A stretch of 64,000 nucleotides of DNA from Terasakiella sp033100395 (GCF_033100395.1 NZ_JAWLVJ010000023.1:1-64000); one strand, 5' to 3'; positions 8,675 through 17,706 are shown, counted from the stretch's first letter. Program-made: numbers and translations. Notes: generated by a model from the sequence alone, not told the origin.

Positions 8675-9946
8675 ATGAGTTATCTCGCCGAAGTCCTCGA
8701 AGACCAACCAAAAAAAGACCTGTATGAAATTGGCGAAATGCCACCACTAGGTTACGTTCCTGAAAAAATGTACGCTTGGGCGATCCGCCGTGAGCGACAT
8801 GGCAACCCGGACACAGCGATGCTGGAAGAAGTTGTTGAAACACCTAAGCTCGATAGTCACGACGCGCTGGTTTACGTTATGGCAGCGGGTGTAAACTACA
8901 ACGGTGTTTGGGCATCGCTCGGTAAGCCAATCTCCGTATTTGACGTACATAGTGATGACTACCACGTTTGCGGTTCTGATGCGTCCGGTATCGTTTGGGC
9001 CGTTGGTGACAAGGTTAAAAACTGGAAAGTTGGTGACGAAGTTGTCATTCACTGTAACCAGGATGACGGTGATGACGAAGAATGTAATGGCGGCGACCCT
9101 ATGTTCTCCCCAACTCAGCGTATCTGGGGTTACGAAACACCTGACGGGTCTTTCGCACAATTCTGTCGCGTTCAGGCACGTCAGTTGATGGAACGTCCCA
9201 AGCACCTGACTTGGGAAGAAGCAGCTTGTTACACACTGACACTGGCAACCGCTTACCGTATGCTGTTTGGCCACCGTCCACACATCCTGCGCCCTGGCCA
9301 CAACGTTCTGGTCTGGGGTGCTTCCGGTGGTCTGGGTTCCTACGCTGTTCAGCTTTGTGCTGTAGCTGGTGCGAACGCAATCGGTGTTATCTCTGACGAA
9401 TCCAAGCGTGACTTCGTTATGGGTCTGGGTGCAAAAGCTGTTCTGAACCGCAAAGACTTTGATTGCTGGGGCCAACTGCCAACAGTAAATGGCGAAGGCT
9501 TCAACGATTACATGAAAGAAACACGTAAATTCGGTAAAGCCATCTGGGAAATCACAGGCAAAGGCAACGATGTTGACATGGTCTTTGAACACCCGGGTGA
9601 AATGACTTTCCCTGTTTCCTGTAACGTTGTTAAGCGTGGCGGTATGGTTGTGTTCTGTGCGGGTACAACTGGTTTTAACCTGACAATGGATGCCCGTTTC
9701 GTATGGATGCGTCAAAAGCGTATCCAGGGTTCTCACTTTGCGAACCTGAAGCAAGCTTCACAAGCCAACAAACTGATGGTAGAGCGTCGTCTTGACCCAT
9801 GTATGTCTGAAGTGTTCCCATGGAACGAAATTCCAGAAGCACACATGAAGATGATGAAAAACCAACACCTGCCAGGCAACATGTCTGTATTGGTAAACGC
9901 CAAGACAACTGGTCTGCGTACAGTTGAAGAAAACCTTGAAGCGTAA
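8675..9946 (+). CDS. ccr: Crotonyl-CoA carboxylase/reductase
   Basis: Ccr carboxylates and reduces crotonyl-CoA with NADPH to ethylmalonyl-CoA and is the key enzyme of the ethylmalonyl-CoA pathway. The 423-residue protein is a zinc-less medium-chain reductase. It has the family N terminus (MPPLGYVPEKMYAWAIRRERHG), a substrate domain with YNGVWASLGKP and DYHVCGSDASGIVW, and the nucleotide-binding loop WGASGGLGSYAVQL near residue 210. The ATG is preceded by GGGAGTATCCCGGTA, giving a ribosome site. It diverges from ecm and is followed by mcd, so early steps are clustered. Codon use is strongly biased, as in highly expressed genes. Confidence 0.97.
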   Translation: MSYLAEVLEDQPKKDLYEIGEMPPLGYVPEKMYAWAIRRERHGNPDTAMLEEVVETPKLDSHDALVYVMAAGVNYNGVWASLGKPISVFDVHSDDYHVCGSDASGIVWAVGDKVKNWKVGDEVVIHCNQDDGDDEECNGGDPMFSPTQRIWGYETPDGSFAQFCRVQARQLMERPKHLTWEEAACYTLTLATAYRMLFGHRPHILRPGHNVLVWGASGGLGSYAVQLCAVAGANAIGVISDESKRDFVMGLGAKAVLNRKDFDCWGQLPTVNGEGFNDYMKETRKFGKAIWEITGKGNDVDMVFEHPGEMTFPVSCNVVKRGGMVVFCAGTTGFNLTMDARFVWMRQKRIQGSHFANLKQASQANKLMVERRLDPCMSEVFPWNEIPEAHMKMMKNQHLPGNMSVLVNAKTTGLRTVEENLEA

Positions 9947-9960
9947 CTAACAAAAACTGT

Positions 9961-10022
9961 GCCCCGGACTTGATCCGGGGTCTCTTTCCCGTTGGAAAAA
10001 GATCCCGGCCTTCGCCGGGACA
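9961..10022. repeat. Pair of palindromes between ccr and mcd
   Basis: Two small palindromes sit side by side: CCCCGGACTTGATCCGGGG, and GATCCCGGCCTTCGCCGGGA. They resemble dispersed extragenic palindromic repeats. Because neither is followed by a T-run they are unlikely to be full terminators, but they could stabilise the ccr mRNA 3' end within a ccr-mcd transcript. Confidence 0.6.
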
Positions 10023-10070
10023 TGAAAATTCGGCTTCGTTAAAATTATAGATATTTGAAAGGAATGATCC

Positions 10071-11732
10071 ATGAGTGATCTTATCCTATCCGACCTTTTG
10101 CCTTCTGCTGGTCGCGCCGTTGAGGCTGCTGACATTCTGTTGGAAAAAGCCAAAGATGCTGTTGCAGAAAAAGTAATGACAGACGGTCGCGTTGACTCCC
10201 AGAAACTGGAAATTGAACAAACAGCTGCCCATGGCTTGTCGTGGATGGCAACATATGTTGAATCCCTGCGTCAGATGCACAAATGGGGTGAAAAACTGAC
10301 TGAAGAAGGGTCTTTCGGTGAATTTGAACAACTGATCCTGCAATGTGCCTTTGGTGAATATTGTACACAACTGACTCACGGTATTGCGATTTCGCAGGTC
10401 GAAGTGATCCGTCCGCATGATTTGGGCCTGACGTCAAAAGACTGTCATGAATATATGACGCCGGAAGTGACAACCTTTAAATATAAAGGCAACACACCTG
10501 CTATTCGTCGCAAGATCGCTGAATACGCCAAAGATGGTCTGGAAACAGGCTCTTTCGGTGCAACGGGCCTGGACGAAGAACTGGAAATGATCCGCGATCA
10601 GTTCCGCCGTTTCGTTGATGAGAACGTCATTGAAGATGCGCACAAATGGCACGAAGCGGACGAACTGATCCCGATGGAGATCATCGAAGCTGTTGCTGAA
10701 ATGGGTGTCTTCGGTTTGACTATTCCGGAAGAATACGGCGGGCTTGGCATGGGTAAAACTGCCATGTGTGTTGTCACCGAAGAACTGTCACGTGGTTACA
10801 TCGGTGTGGGTTCTCTTGGTACCCGTAACGAGATCGCCGGTGAGCTGATCCGTCTGGGTGGCACGGAAGAACAGAAAGAAAAGTATCTGCCACTGATTTC
10901 TTCCGGTGAAATTCTGCCTACAGCCGTTTTCACTGAACCAAACACTGGGTCTGACCTGGGGTCACTGAAAACACGTGCGGTTCTGGAAGATGGCAAATGG
11001 AAAGTGACAGGCAACAAAACCTGGATCACACATGCATCGCGTTCTGATCTGATGACGCTTCTGGTTCGCACTAACCCGGATGAGAAAGGCTACAAAGGTC
11101 TGTCCATGTTGTTGGCTGAAAAACCACGCGGCACAGACGAAGATCCGTTCCCGGCTGAAGGTATGGATGGTGGCGAGATCGAAGTTCTCGGTTATCGCGG
11201 TATGAAAGAATATGAATTGGCATTTGACGGCTTTGAAGTTGAAGAAGGTCAATTGCTGGGCGGTGAAGAAGGCCAGGGCTTTAAACAGCTGATGGAAACT
11301 TTTGAATCTGCGCGCATTCAAACCGCAGCGCGTGCGTCCGGTGTGGCAACGTCTGCCCTGGAATACGGTCTGCGCTATGCCACTGAACGTGTTCAGTTCG
11401 GTAAACCGATTTTTGAATTCCCACGCGTTCACTCCAAGATCGCCTGGATGGTTGTTGAAACCATGATCGCACGTCAGATCACATATTTCTCCGGTTGGGA
11501 GAAAGATCACGATGTGCGTTGTGACATCGAAGCCGGTATGGCGAAACTGCTGGCAGCTCGTGTGGCCTGGTCGAACGCGGACAACGCGCTACAGATTCAT
11601 GGCGGCAACGGTTATGCGACGGAATATCCAATTTCACGTGTTCTGTGTGACAGCCGTATCCTCAATGTCTTTGAAGGTGCTGCTGAAATTCAGGCAGGCG
11701 TGATTGCACGCGGTCTTCTGACCCGTCGCTAA
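10071..11732 (+). CDS. mcd: (2S)-methylsuccinyl-CoA dehydrogenase
   Basis: Mcd is the FAD enzyme that oxidises (2S)-methylsuccinyl-CoA to mesaconyl-CoA and passes electrons to ETF. The protein has 553 residues, longer than ordinary acyl-CoA dehydrogenases. The extra N-terminal helical region of about 160 residues is characteristic of Mcd. The dehydrogenase core follows, with GVFGLTIPEEYGGLG, FTEPNTGSDLGS, NKTWITHASRSD and the C-terminal QIHGGNGYATEYP. AAAGGAATGATCC gives a good ribosome site. The gene follows ccr after a palindromic repeat. The substrate assignment rests on the N-terminal extension and on the ccr/ecm context. Confidence 0.95.
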   Translation: MSDLILSDLLPSAGRAVEAADILLEKAKDAVAEKVMTDGRVDSQKLEIEQTAAHGLSWMATYVESLRQMHKWGEKLTEEGSFGEFEQLILQCAFGEYCTQLTHGIAISQVEVIRPHDLGLTSKDCHEYMTPEVTTFKYKGNTPAIRRKIAEYAKDGLETGSFGATGLDEELEMIRDQFRRFVDENVIEDAHKWHEADELIPMEIIEAVAEMGVFGLTIPEEYGGLGMGKTAMCVVTEELSRGYIGVGSLGTRNEIAGELIRLGGTEEQKEKYLPLISSGEILPTAVFTEPNTGSDLGSLKTRAVLEDGKWKVTGNKTWITHASRSDLMTLLVRTNPDEKGYKGLSMLLAEKPRGTDEDPFPAEGMDGGEIEVLGYRGMKEYELAFDGFEVEEGQLLGGEEGQGFKQLMETFESARIQTAARASGVATSALEYGLRYATERVQFGKPIFEFPRVHSKIAWMVVETMIARQITYFSGWEKDHDVRCDIEAGMAKLLAARVAWSNADNALQIHGGNGYATEYPISRVLCDSRILNVFEGAAEIQAGVIARGLLTRR

Positions 11733-11812
11733 GATTTTTGCAGTCCTGAGCTCGGGCATTCTCTCCCTCTCTATTTGATGGATGCCCGGATTTAGGTGCG
11801 AAGAGCGTGCCG

Positions 11813-11895
11813 GTGACATTTAAAGGATTCTGCCATCCGTCACTAGAGCATGTTTCCCAAATTGTGGGAAAAAGGCAGACAGCGAAGCCGACTTG
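11813..11895 (+). other. Possible pseudoknotted leader or 3' UTR before the GGDEF gene
   Basis: GTGAC (from 11813) can pair with GTCAC (from 11839). Between them GGAT/ATCC closes a loop TCTGCC, which is complementary to GGCAGA at 11874. TTCCCA/TGGGAA forms another small hairpin at 11854-11870. An intrinsic terminator follows at once. This layout would suit a structured mRNA leader, but I cannot match it to a known riboswitch and it may be chance. Confidence 0.25.
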
Positions 11896-11896
11896 A

Positions 11897-11931
11897 GCCC
11901 CTTTCCGCGTGTGTGGAAAGGGGCCTTTTTT
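11897..11931 (+). terminator. Intrinsic terminator between mcd and the diguanylate cyclase gene
   Basis: GCCCCTTTCC pairs perfectly with GGAAAGGGGC around an 8-base loop and is followed by CTTTTTTA. It either ends the ccr-mcd transcript or acts as an attenuator before the next gene. Its position rules out the longest reading frame of that gene as its true start. Confidence 0.9.
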
Positions 11932-12029
11932 ATTGTCAGCTTTACATCAAATATTGCGACTATCTTCCCGACCTATTCAATGTTAGACTGCCTGCCAAGA
12001 ATGCATTCATCTACAGGTTAGTCGAGAAT

Positions 12030-14168
12030 ATGGACTTTGACGCCCTTGTTGGGCGCGCCGCTCGCTTTAGTCCCGATGCCCATATTGTGGTCAGAAAGGC
12101 AAGTGATGAAAGCGACGGCGTGAATTTACTTTATGCAAACCCTTCCTTTCGATTTGAGATCGGATGCGATCTTGATGTGTCCGCTGCCTGTGCCTGCACC
12201 TTAAGACTGGGAGATATAGATTTTTCAAATCAGGCTGTTCTCAGCGTTGATGTGACCGGGGGCGAGGCTTTTTCCTTCCGTGTCAGTGTCACGGTTTTAC
12301 CCGAAGCCGAAACCGGACAAAGTGATTGCTATCTGTTGATCGGGCGTCCCAGCGGGATCAGCCTGTCTGAGGGCCGCGAAAAACTTTACAGCGACATTGC
12401 CCGTAAATTTATTGAATTGCCCGCCGATGATGCGGCGCGTGCGGCTGTGCGTGCTGCAGGGCTATATTTTGATGCTGATCGCTGTTTTGCCGCACGCGTG
12501 GATTTATCAACTGATATTAATGAAACCCGTTATTTCTGGTCGAAAAATTCCGATCAACGCATGCTGGATCGTTCGCGAAAAACCATGTGCAGCTGGATTT
12601 TGGGGCGTCTTCGGCAAAATGAAGTGGTGCAGATTGAAAATATTGCCAATTTGCCTGATGATGCTGACGGGGTTGGGGAGGCGTTGCGCGACTATGGCGC
12701 CGAAGCAGCGCTGTTGGCCCCTGTTTTACTGGCGCGCGGCACATTGTGGCTGATCGGAATGCATTTTGATGAGCCACGTATCTGGAACACGCTGGATGTC
12801 TCCACCTTCAAAGTGATTGGTGATTTGCTCGGCAATGCCTTTACCCAGACAGAAACCGTTTGGTCACTGCGCGAAACCCAGCGTCGTTTTAGTGATGTGG
12901 GGGCCAATATTCCGGGCGTAGTGTATCAGATACGCCGCGATAGCAAGGGACGTGTGGGTTTTAGCTATATCAGTCAAGGTGTGCGCGAACTAACCGGGTG
13001 GGGGCCTGCCTCCATGATGTCCGACCCGGAACTGCTGGAAAAAACCGTGCTGCGCGAAGACCGTGGTCGTTATCGCGAAATTCTGGAACGTGCCGGACAA
13101 GAAATGTCTGACTGGTCCATTGATATCCGTATTCAACACCGTAAAACTGAAGAGGTTTTATGGGTTCGTGCAGGTGGGCGGGCCCATCGCGGGGCCAATG
13201 GCGATACGGTCTGGAATGGGCTTTTGCTGGACATTTCTGAAAGTAAAAAGGCCGAAAAAGCCTTGCGGGTTTCAGAAGAACGTCTGCGTCGCATTTTGGG
13301 GACAAGCCCCATCGCCATTGGAATTTCGGACGTCAAAGAATTCCAGCTGTTGTTTGCCAACAAACGATTGGCCGATATGTATCGCATCCCCAAATCGCAG
13401 ATTATTGGGTATGATACGCGCAAATTTTATGTGGAAAAGAAACTCCATCGTCGCCATTGGGTGGAAACCCGGCGCGAAAAATTCTTAAGCAGTGTGGAAA
13501 CCCGTTGTTTGCGCGCTGATGGCATGTCTTTTTGGGCAGAGATCAGTACACGCCTGATCGAATATGGCGGACGTCAAGCTATTTTGTGGTGGGCCTTTGA
13601 TATTACCGAACATAAAAATACGAAAGAAGCGCTGGCCCATCTTGCCCATCATGATCCCTTAACCGGGCTGGCCAACCGTCGTTTGTTTGATGAACATCTG
13701 AAAAATGGGATTGCTTTGGCTGCCCGGACCGAACGGGCCGGGGTTTTGTTCTATTTTGATCTGGATGGATTTAAGGGCGTAAACGATAAGTTCGGCCATG
13801 GTTTTGGGGACTGGGTCCTGGTTCAGGTCGGTATGCGTCTGCGTAAAGTCCTGCGTGATACCGACATTGGCGCGCGCTTGGGCGGAGATGAATTTGCCGT
13901 TATCGCCCATGGGATCGATGATCTGGATGCCATCGAAGCGGTAATCGATAAAATGCAGGATGCAATCTCTGCGCCTTACGAAAAAGACGGGCAGATTGCC
14001 AAGATCGGATTATCCATCGGGGTGGTGCGTTTCTTTGGCAAGGAAAGCGATACGCAAAAGATCGTCACGTTGGCCGATGGGGCCATGTATGAAGCCAAAC
14101 AGGCGGGCAAAGGCACCTACCGTCTGATCAATATGCCACAGCAGGATGGCAAAAAGGCTTTTTCTTAA
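12030..14168 (+). CDS. Diguanylate cyclase with GAF, two PAS and GGDEF domains
   Basis: This protein should make cyclic-di-GMP. An open frame extends upstream to 11850, but a strong terminator lies inside it, so I start at MDFDALVGRAARF, giving 712 residues. The order is: an N-terminal PAS-like segment (1-110), a GAF-like segment (about 117-273), PAS (285-405), PAS (415-525) and GGDEF (535-700). The catalytic GGDEF is intact near residue 617, and the inhibitory-site motif RDTD sits five residues before it, so product feedback is likely. No EAL domain and no membrane helix is present, so it should be a cytosolic sensor. The signal is unknown. Confidence 0.88.
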   Translation: MDFDALVGRAARFSPDAHIVVRKASDESDGVNLLYANPSFRFEIGCDLDVSAACACTLRLGDIDFSNQAVLSVDVTGGEAFSFRVSVTVLPEAETGQSDCYLLIGRPSGISLSEGREKLYSDIARKFIELPADDAARAAVRAAGLYFDADRCFAARVDLSTDINETRYFWSKNSDQRMLDRSRKTMCSWILGRLRQNEVVQIENIANLPDDADGVGEALRDYGAEAALLAPVLLARGTLWLIGMHFDEPRIWNTLDVSTFKVIGDLLGNAFTQTETVWSLRETQRRFSDVGANIPGVVYQIRRDSKGRVGFSYISQGVRELTGWGPASMMSDPELLEKTVLREDRGRYREILERAGQEMSDWSIDIRIQHRKTEEVLWVRAGGRAHRGANGDTVWNGLLLDISESKKAEKALRVSEERLRRILGTSPIAIGISDVKEFQLLFANKRLADMYRIPKSQIIGYDTRKFYVEKKLHRRHWVETRREKFLSSVETRCLRADGMSFWAEISTRLIEYGGRQAILWWAFDITEHKNTKEALAHLAHHDPLTGLANRRLFDEHLKNGIALAARTERAGVLFYFDLDGFKGVNDKFGHGFGDWVLVQVGMRLRKVLRDTDIGARLGGDEFAVIAHGIDDLDAIEAVIDKMQDAISAPYEKDGQIAKIGLSIGVVRFFGKESDTQKIVTLADGAMYEAKQAGKGTYRLINMPQQDGKKAFS

Positions 14169-14271
14169 GAAGCTTTACGTTTTTTTACCTCTTTCAGCTT
14201 GACCCGGACGGTGAAGATTGGAAAAGTGCCACCCTTGACTTTTTTGCATCAAAAGAAGGGTTTAAAAGACG

Positions 14272-14835
14272 ATGGTCACATTGACGAAAATCTACACACG
14301 CGGCGGCGACAAGGGTGAGACATCACTGGGGGATGGATCGCGCATTGCCAAACATGATCTGCGTGTTGAGGCCTATGGCTGTGTAGATGAAACCAATGCG
14401 ACAATTGGTCTGGCCCGTCTTTATGCAGAAGGGGATATGGATCAGATGCTGGAGCGCATCCAGAACGACCTGTTTGATCTAGGGGCTGATCTGTGCACAC
14501 CCGAAGATGGCCGCCGGGCTGAAGGGGCGCTCAGGATCGTGGCAGAACAGGTAGAACGTCTTGAATCTGAAATCGATTCGATGAATGCGCAATTGAGCGA
14601 TCTGACCTCATTTATTTTACCGGGGGGCAGCCAGGCTTCCGCCCATCTTCATTTGTGTCGCACGGTCTGTCGCCGCGCGGAACGATTGTGTACGCAATTG
14701 GCCGCACGTGACGACATCAATCCGCTGTGCGTCCAATACCTAAATCGCCTGTCAGATCATGCATTTGTCATGGCTCGTTTTCTAAATGATAAAGGAAATT
14801 CGGATGTCTTGTGGAAACCGGGGGCACACCGATAA
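14272..14835 (+). CDS. Cob(I)alamin adenosyltransferase, PduO type
   Basis: The enzyme transfers the adenosyl group of ATP to cob(I)alamin to make coenzyme B12. The 187-residue protein opens with the family ATP-binding motif TKIYTRGGDKGETSLGDGSR. It continues with YGCVDETNATIGLAR and has the typical LSDHAFVMAR block near the C terminus. It lies between the cyclase and etfBA. The pathway link is plausible because Ecm, encoded nearby, needs this cofactor. A weak version of the TGC motif (TTTTTTGCATC, 14240-14250) precedes it. Confidence 0.92.
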   Translation: MVTLTKIYTRGGDKGETSLGDGSRIAKHDLRVEAYGCVDETNATIGLARLYAEGDMDQMLERIQNDLFDLGADLCTPEDGRRAEGALRIVAEQVERLESEIDSMNAQLSDLTSFILPGGSQASAHLHLCRTVCRRAERLCTQLAARDDINPLCVQYLNRLSDHAFVMARFLNDKGNSDVLWKPGAHR

Positions 14836-14916
14836 TTTCGCGTGATTTTTCGGGAGAAAATGATACTTTTTAACAATCGTTCTCTTGATTGACATACGTA
14901 GGCACAAGCTTTATTG

Positions 14917-14930
14917 TGCAATGCGAAAAA
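14917..14930 (+). promoter_or_regulatory. TGC motif upstream of etfB
   Basis: TGCAATGCGAAAAA lies 70 bases before the etfB start. It matches CGCAATGCAAAAAAA in the ecm/ccr promoter region at all but two positions plus run length. It is a candidate operator linking ETF expression to the ethylmalonyl-CoA genes. Confidence 0.35.
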
Positions 14931-14999
14931 TTTAAAATGAAAACAAGCCTCAGGCGTATGGGTTTACCCAGTTAAACAGACTTCTGAGAAAGGAATTCC

Positions 15000-15749
15000 A
15001 TGAAGGTTCTCGTCGCAGTAAAGCGCGTAATTGATTACAACGTGAACATCCGCGTTAAGCCGGACAACACGGGTGTAGAAACAGCAAACGTCAAAATGTC
15101 TATGAACCCATTTGACGAAATCGCAGTAGAAGAAGCAATCCGCCTTAAAGAGGCAGGCACAGTTGAAGAAGTTGTGGTTGTCTCTATGGGTGAGAAAAAA
15201 TGCCAGGAAACGATCCGCACGGCTTTGGCCATGGGCGCTGATCGCGGCATTCTGGTGGAAACAGACGAAGATCTGCAGCCACTGGCTATTGCAAAACTGC
15301 TCAAAGGCATTGTTGAAAAAGAATCACCGGATATGATTATCCTGGGTAAACAAGCCATCGATGACGATAACGGTCAAACAGGCCAGATGCTGGGTGCATT
15401 GCTGGACTGGCCACAAGGCACATTTGCATCAAAAGTTGTTGTTGCTGACGGTTCTGTCGATGTGACACGTGAAGTTGATGGCGGTCTGCAGACTGTGAAA
15501 TTGACTTTGCCTGCGATCGTAACATCTGATCTGCGCTTGAACGAGCCACGTTACGCTTCTCTTCCAAACATCATGAAAGCCAAGAAAAAGCCGCTGGAAA
15601 CAGTGACGCCTGCTGACTTTGGTGTTGATGTTGCCCCACGCTTGAAAACGCTGAAGGTTGAAGAACCTGCTGCGCGTTCTGCCGGTATCAAGGTAGAAAC
15701 CGTGAGCGAACTGGTGGATAAACTGAAAAACGAAGCGAAGGTACTGTAA
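15000..15749 (+). CDS. etfB: Electron transfer flavoprotein, beta subunit
   Basis: EtfB binds AMP and with EtfA carries electrons from acyl-CoA dehydrogenases to the quinone pool through ETF-quinone oxidoreductase. The 249 residues start with MKVLVAVKRVIDYNVNIRVKPD. They include the signature SMNPFDEIAVEEAIRLKE and the block ILGKQAIDDDNGQTGQMLGA, with LPAIVTSDLRLNEPRYASLPNIM further on. GAAAGGAATTCC provides the ribosome site. etfA follows after one base. The likely local electron donor is Mcd. Confidence 0.97.
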   Translation: MKVLVAVKRVIDYNVNIRVKPDNTGVETANVKMSMNPFDEIAVEEAIRLKEAGTVEEVVVVSMGEKKCQETIRTALAMGADRGILVETDEDLQPLAIAKLLKGIVEKESPDMIILGKQAIDDDNGQTGQMLGALLDWPQGTFASKVVVADGSVDVTREVDGGLQTVKLTLPAIVTSDLRLNEPRYASLPNIMKAKKKPLETVTPADFGVDVAPRLKTLKVEEPAARSAGIKVETVSELVDKLKNEAKVL

Positions 15750-15750
15750 G

Positions 15751-16680
15751 ATGAGCGTTCTTGTTATTGCTGAACACGACAATGCATCCATCAAAGATGC
15801 AACGTTAAACACTGTAACTGCAGCGAAAGACCTTGGCGAAATCACTGTTCTGGTTGCTGGTAACGGTTGTGCGGCTGCGGCGGATGCAGCAGCGAAAATC
15901 GACGGTGTTGCAAAAGTATTGCTGGCAGATGATGCTGCCTATGATCACGAAATCGCTGAAAACATGGGCACCCTGGTTGTGTCTCTGGCCGGTGATTACA
16001 CACACATCCTGGCCCCGGCGACCACAAACGGCAAAAACTTCATGCCACGTGTTGCTGCGCTTTTGGATGTTGCACAGGTTTCTGACATCGTTAAGGTCGA
16101 GTCTGCGGACACGTTCGTGCGCCCGATCTATGCGGGTAACGCCATGGCGACTGTTCAGTCTTCTGATGAAAAGAAAATTATCACTGTTCGTACCACTGCC
16201 TTTGATGCGGCGGCTGCTGAAGGTGGCTCTGCTGCTGTTGAAGCCATCGCTTCACAAGGTGATTCCGGTAAATCTTCCTTCGTTGGTGAAGAACTGTCTG
16301 TTTCTGAACGTCCAGAACTGACATCTGCTAAGGTTGTGATCTCCGGTGGTCGCGGTATGGGCAACGGTGAAAACTTTGAATTGCTTGAAAAAGTGGCTGA
16401 CAAACTGGGTGCTGCCATCGGCGCGTCCCGTGCTGCGGTTGATGCGGGCTTTGTTCCGAACGATATGCAGGTTGGTCAGACAGGTAAGATCGTTGCACCT
16501 GAACTCTACATCGCTGTGGGGATCTCCGGTGCCATTCAGCACTTGGCGGGTATGAAAGACTCCAAAGTGATTGTTGCGATCAACAAAGACGAAGAAGCAC
16601 CGATCTTCCAGGTTGCCGACTATGGCCTGGTTGCGGATCTATTCGATGCGGTACCAGAACTTGAAAAGGAATTGGGTTAA
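15751..16680 (+). CDS. etfA: Electron transfer flavoprotein, alpha subunit
   Basis: EtfA holds the redox-active FAD of the ETF heterodimer. The 309-residue protein has a Rossmann-like N-terminal half. The C-terminal FAD domain shows VVISGGRGMG, GASRAAVDAGF, QVGQTGKIVAPELYIAVGISGAIQH and KVIVAINKDEEAPIF. The start codon is one base after the etfB stop. The pair is followed by the hydroxybutyryl-CoA dehydrogenase gene in the same direction, an arrangement common in alphaproteobacteria. Confidence 0.97.
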   Translation: MSVLVIAEHDNASIKDATLNTVTAAKDLGEITVLVAGNGCAAAADAAAKIDGVAKVLLADDAAYDHEIAENMGTLVVSLAGDYTHILAPATTNGKNFMPRVAALLDVAQVSDIVKVESADTFVRPIYAGNAMATVQSSDEKKIITVRTTAFDAAAAEGGSAAVEAIASQGDSGKSSFVGEELSVSERPELTSAKVVISGGRGMGNGENFELLEKVADKLGAAIGASRAAVDAGFVPNDMQVGQTGKIVAPELYIAVGISGAIQHLAGMKDSKVIVAINKDEEAPIFQVADYGLVADLFDAVPELEKELG

Positions 16681-16739
16681 TCCCCAATTCTCTTTCTCCC
16701 ACTACCGTATTTAACCCCTAACGGACGAGAAGAGGGACC

Positions 16740-17621
16740 ATGTCTGTAACAATAAAAACAATCGGTGTCATTGGTGCCGGTCAAATGGGTAACGGGATTG
16801 CACATGTTGCTGCAGCCGCTGGTTACGCCGTTAAACTGATTGATGTAAGCCAGGAATCTTTGGATAGCGCTGTGGCGACCATCACAAAGAACCTGGATCG
16901 TCAGGTAAAGAAAGAGAAGATTTCGCAAGCAGATCGTGACAGCGCCTTGGGCCTGATCGACTGTTCCACCGAAATGTCTGCTCTTTCCGATGCAGATTTG
17001 GTTATTGAAGCTGCAACCGAGAATGAAGAAGTTAAGAAAAACATCTTCAAACAGGTTTGTGACGTTGTTGGCCCTGAATGTCTTCTGGCCTCCAACACCT
17101 CTTCTATCTCCATTACTCGTCTGGCGGCTTCCACAGATCGTCCGGAACGTTTCATCGGCATGCACTTTATGAACCCGGTGCCTGTGATGAAACTGGTCGA
17201 GCTGATCCGCGGGATCGCGACAGACGAAAGCACATACGCCTGCATCAAGGAAATGACGGAACGTCTGGGCAAAACCTCTGTTTCTGCAGAAGATTTCCCG
17301 GCCTTTATCGTAAACCGTATCCTGATCCCGATGATCAACGAAGCCGTTTACACCCTCTATGAAGGTGTTGGTAACGTGAAAAGCATCGACGATGCCATGC
17401 GTCTGGGTGCCAACCATCCGATGGGCCCACTGCAACTGGGCGACTTCATCGGTCTGGACACCTGCCTTGCGATTATGAACGTCCTTCACGAAGGCCTGGC
17501 CGATACCAAATATCGTCCGTGTCCCCTGCTCGTGAAATACGTCGAAGCCGGCTGGCTCGGTCGCAAGACTGGTCGTGGCTTCTACGACTACAGCGGCGAA
17601 GAACCCGTTCCGACTCGCTAA
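16740..17621 (+). CDS. hbd: 3-hydroxybutyryl-CoA dehydrogenase
   Basis: This NAD(P)-dependent enzyme interconverts acetoacetyl-CoA and 3-hydroxybutyryl-CoA. The 293 residues include the Rossmann motif IGVIGAGQMGNGIAHVAA at the N terminus and the substrate helix SNTSSISITRLA. The catalytic region is FIGMHFMNPVPVMKLVE and FPAFIVNRILIPMINEA. It is 59 bases after etfA and ends before a terminator, so it is probably the last gene of an etfBA-hbd unit. It can feed crotonyl-CoA formation upstream of Ccr, or fatty-acid and butyrate use. Confidence 0.95.
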   Translation: MSVTIKTIGVIGAGQMGNGIAHVAAAAGYAVKLIDVSQESLDSAVATITKNLDRQVKKEKISQADRDSALGLIDCSTEMSALSDADLVIEAATENEEVKKNIFKQVCDVVGPECLLASNTSSISITRLAASTDRPERFIGMHFMNPVPVMKLVELIRGIATDESTYACIKEMTERLGKTSVSAEDFPAFIVNRILIPMINEAVYTLYEGVGNVKSIDDAMRLGANHPMGPLQLGDFIGLDTCLAIMNVLHEGLADTKYRPCPLLVKYVEAGWLGRKTGRGFYDYSGEEPVPTR

Positions 17622-17642
17622 GGTCTGGTAAAAGCTTAAAGA

Positions 17643-17686
17643 AAAGCCCCTGCTTTCTACGATGGAAGTGGGAGCTTTTTTGTGGG
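17643..17686 (+). terminator. Terminator after hbd
   Basis: AAAGCCCCTGCTTTC can pair with GGAAGTGGGAGCTTT (one mismatch and some G-U pairs) around a short loop. A run of T follows. It should end the etfBA-hbd transcript just before the convergent TPR gene. Confidence 0.7.
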
Positions 17687-17706
17687 GTAAAATTAGTTTG
17701 TTGAAC

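Noticed and set aside
8747..9754. 335-codon open frame antisense to ccr
   Set aside because: It mirrors the strongly biased ccr codons, has a composition unlike real proteins, and no ribosome site.
11813..11931. c-di-GMP (GEMM) or cobalamin riboswitch
   Set aside because: GACAGCGAAGCC only loosely recalls GEMM, and no B12 box is present. I keep it only as an unassigned structure.
11850..12029. 60-codon N-terminal extension of the GGDEF protein
   Set aside because: A strong intrinsic terminator lies within it, and the extension shows no domain.
16677..17489. 270-codon open frame antisense to hbd
   Set aside because: It is a shadow of hbd. Its sequence lacks hydrophobic core patterns.
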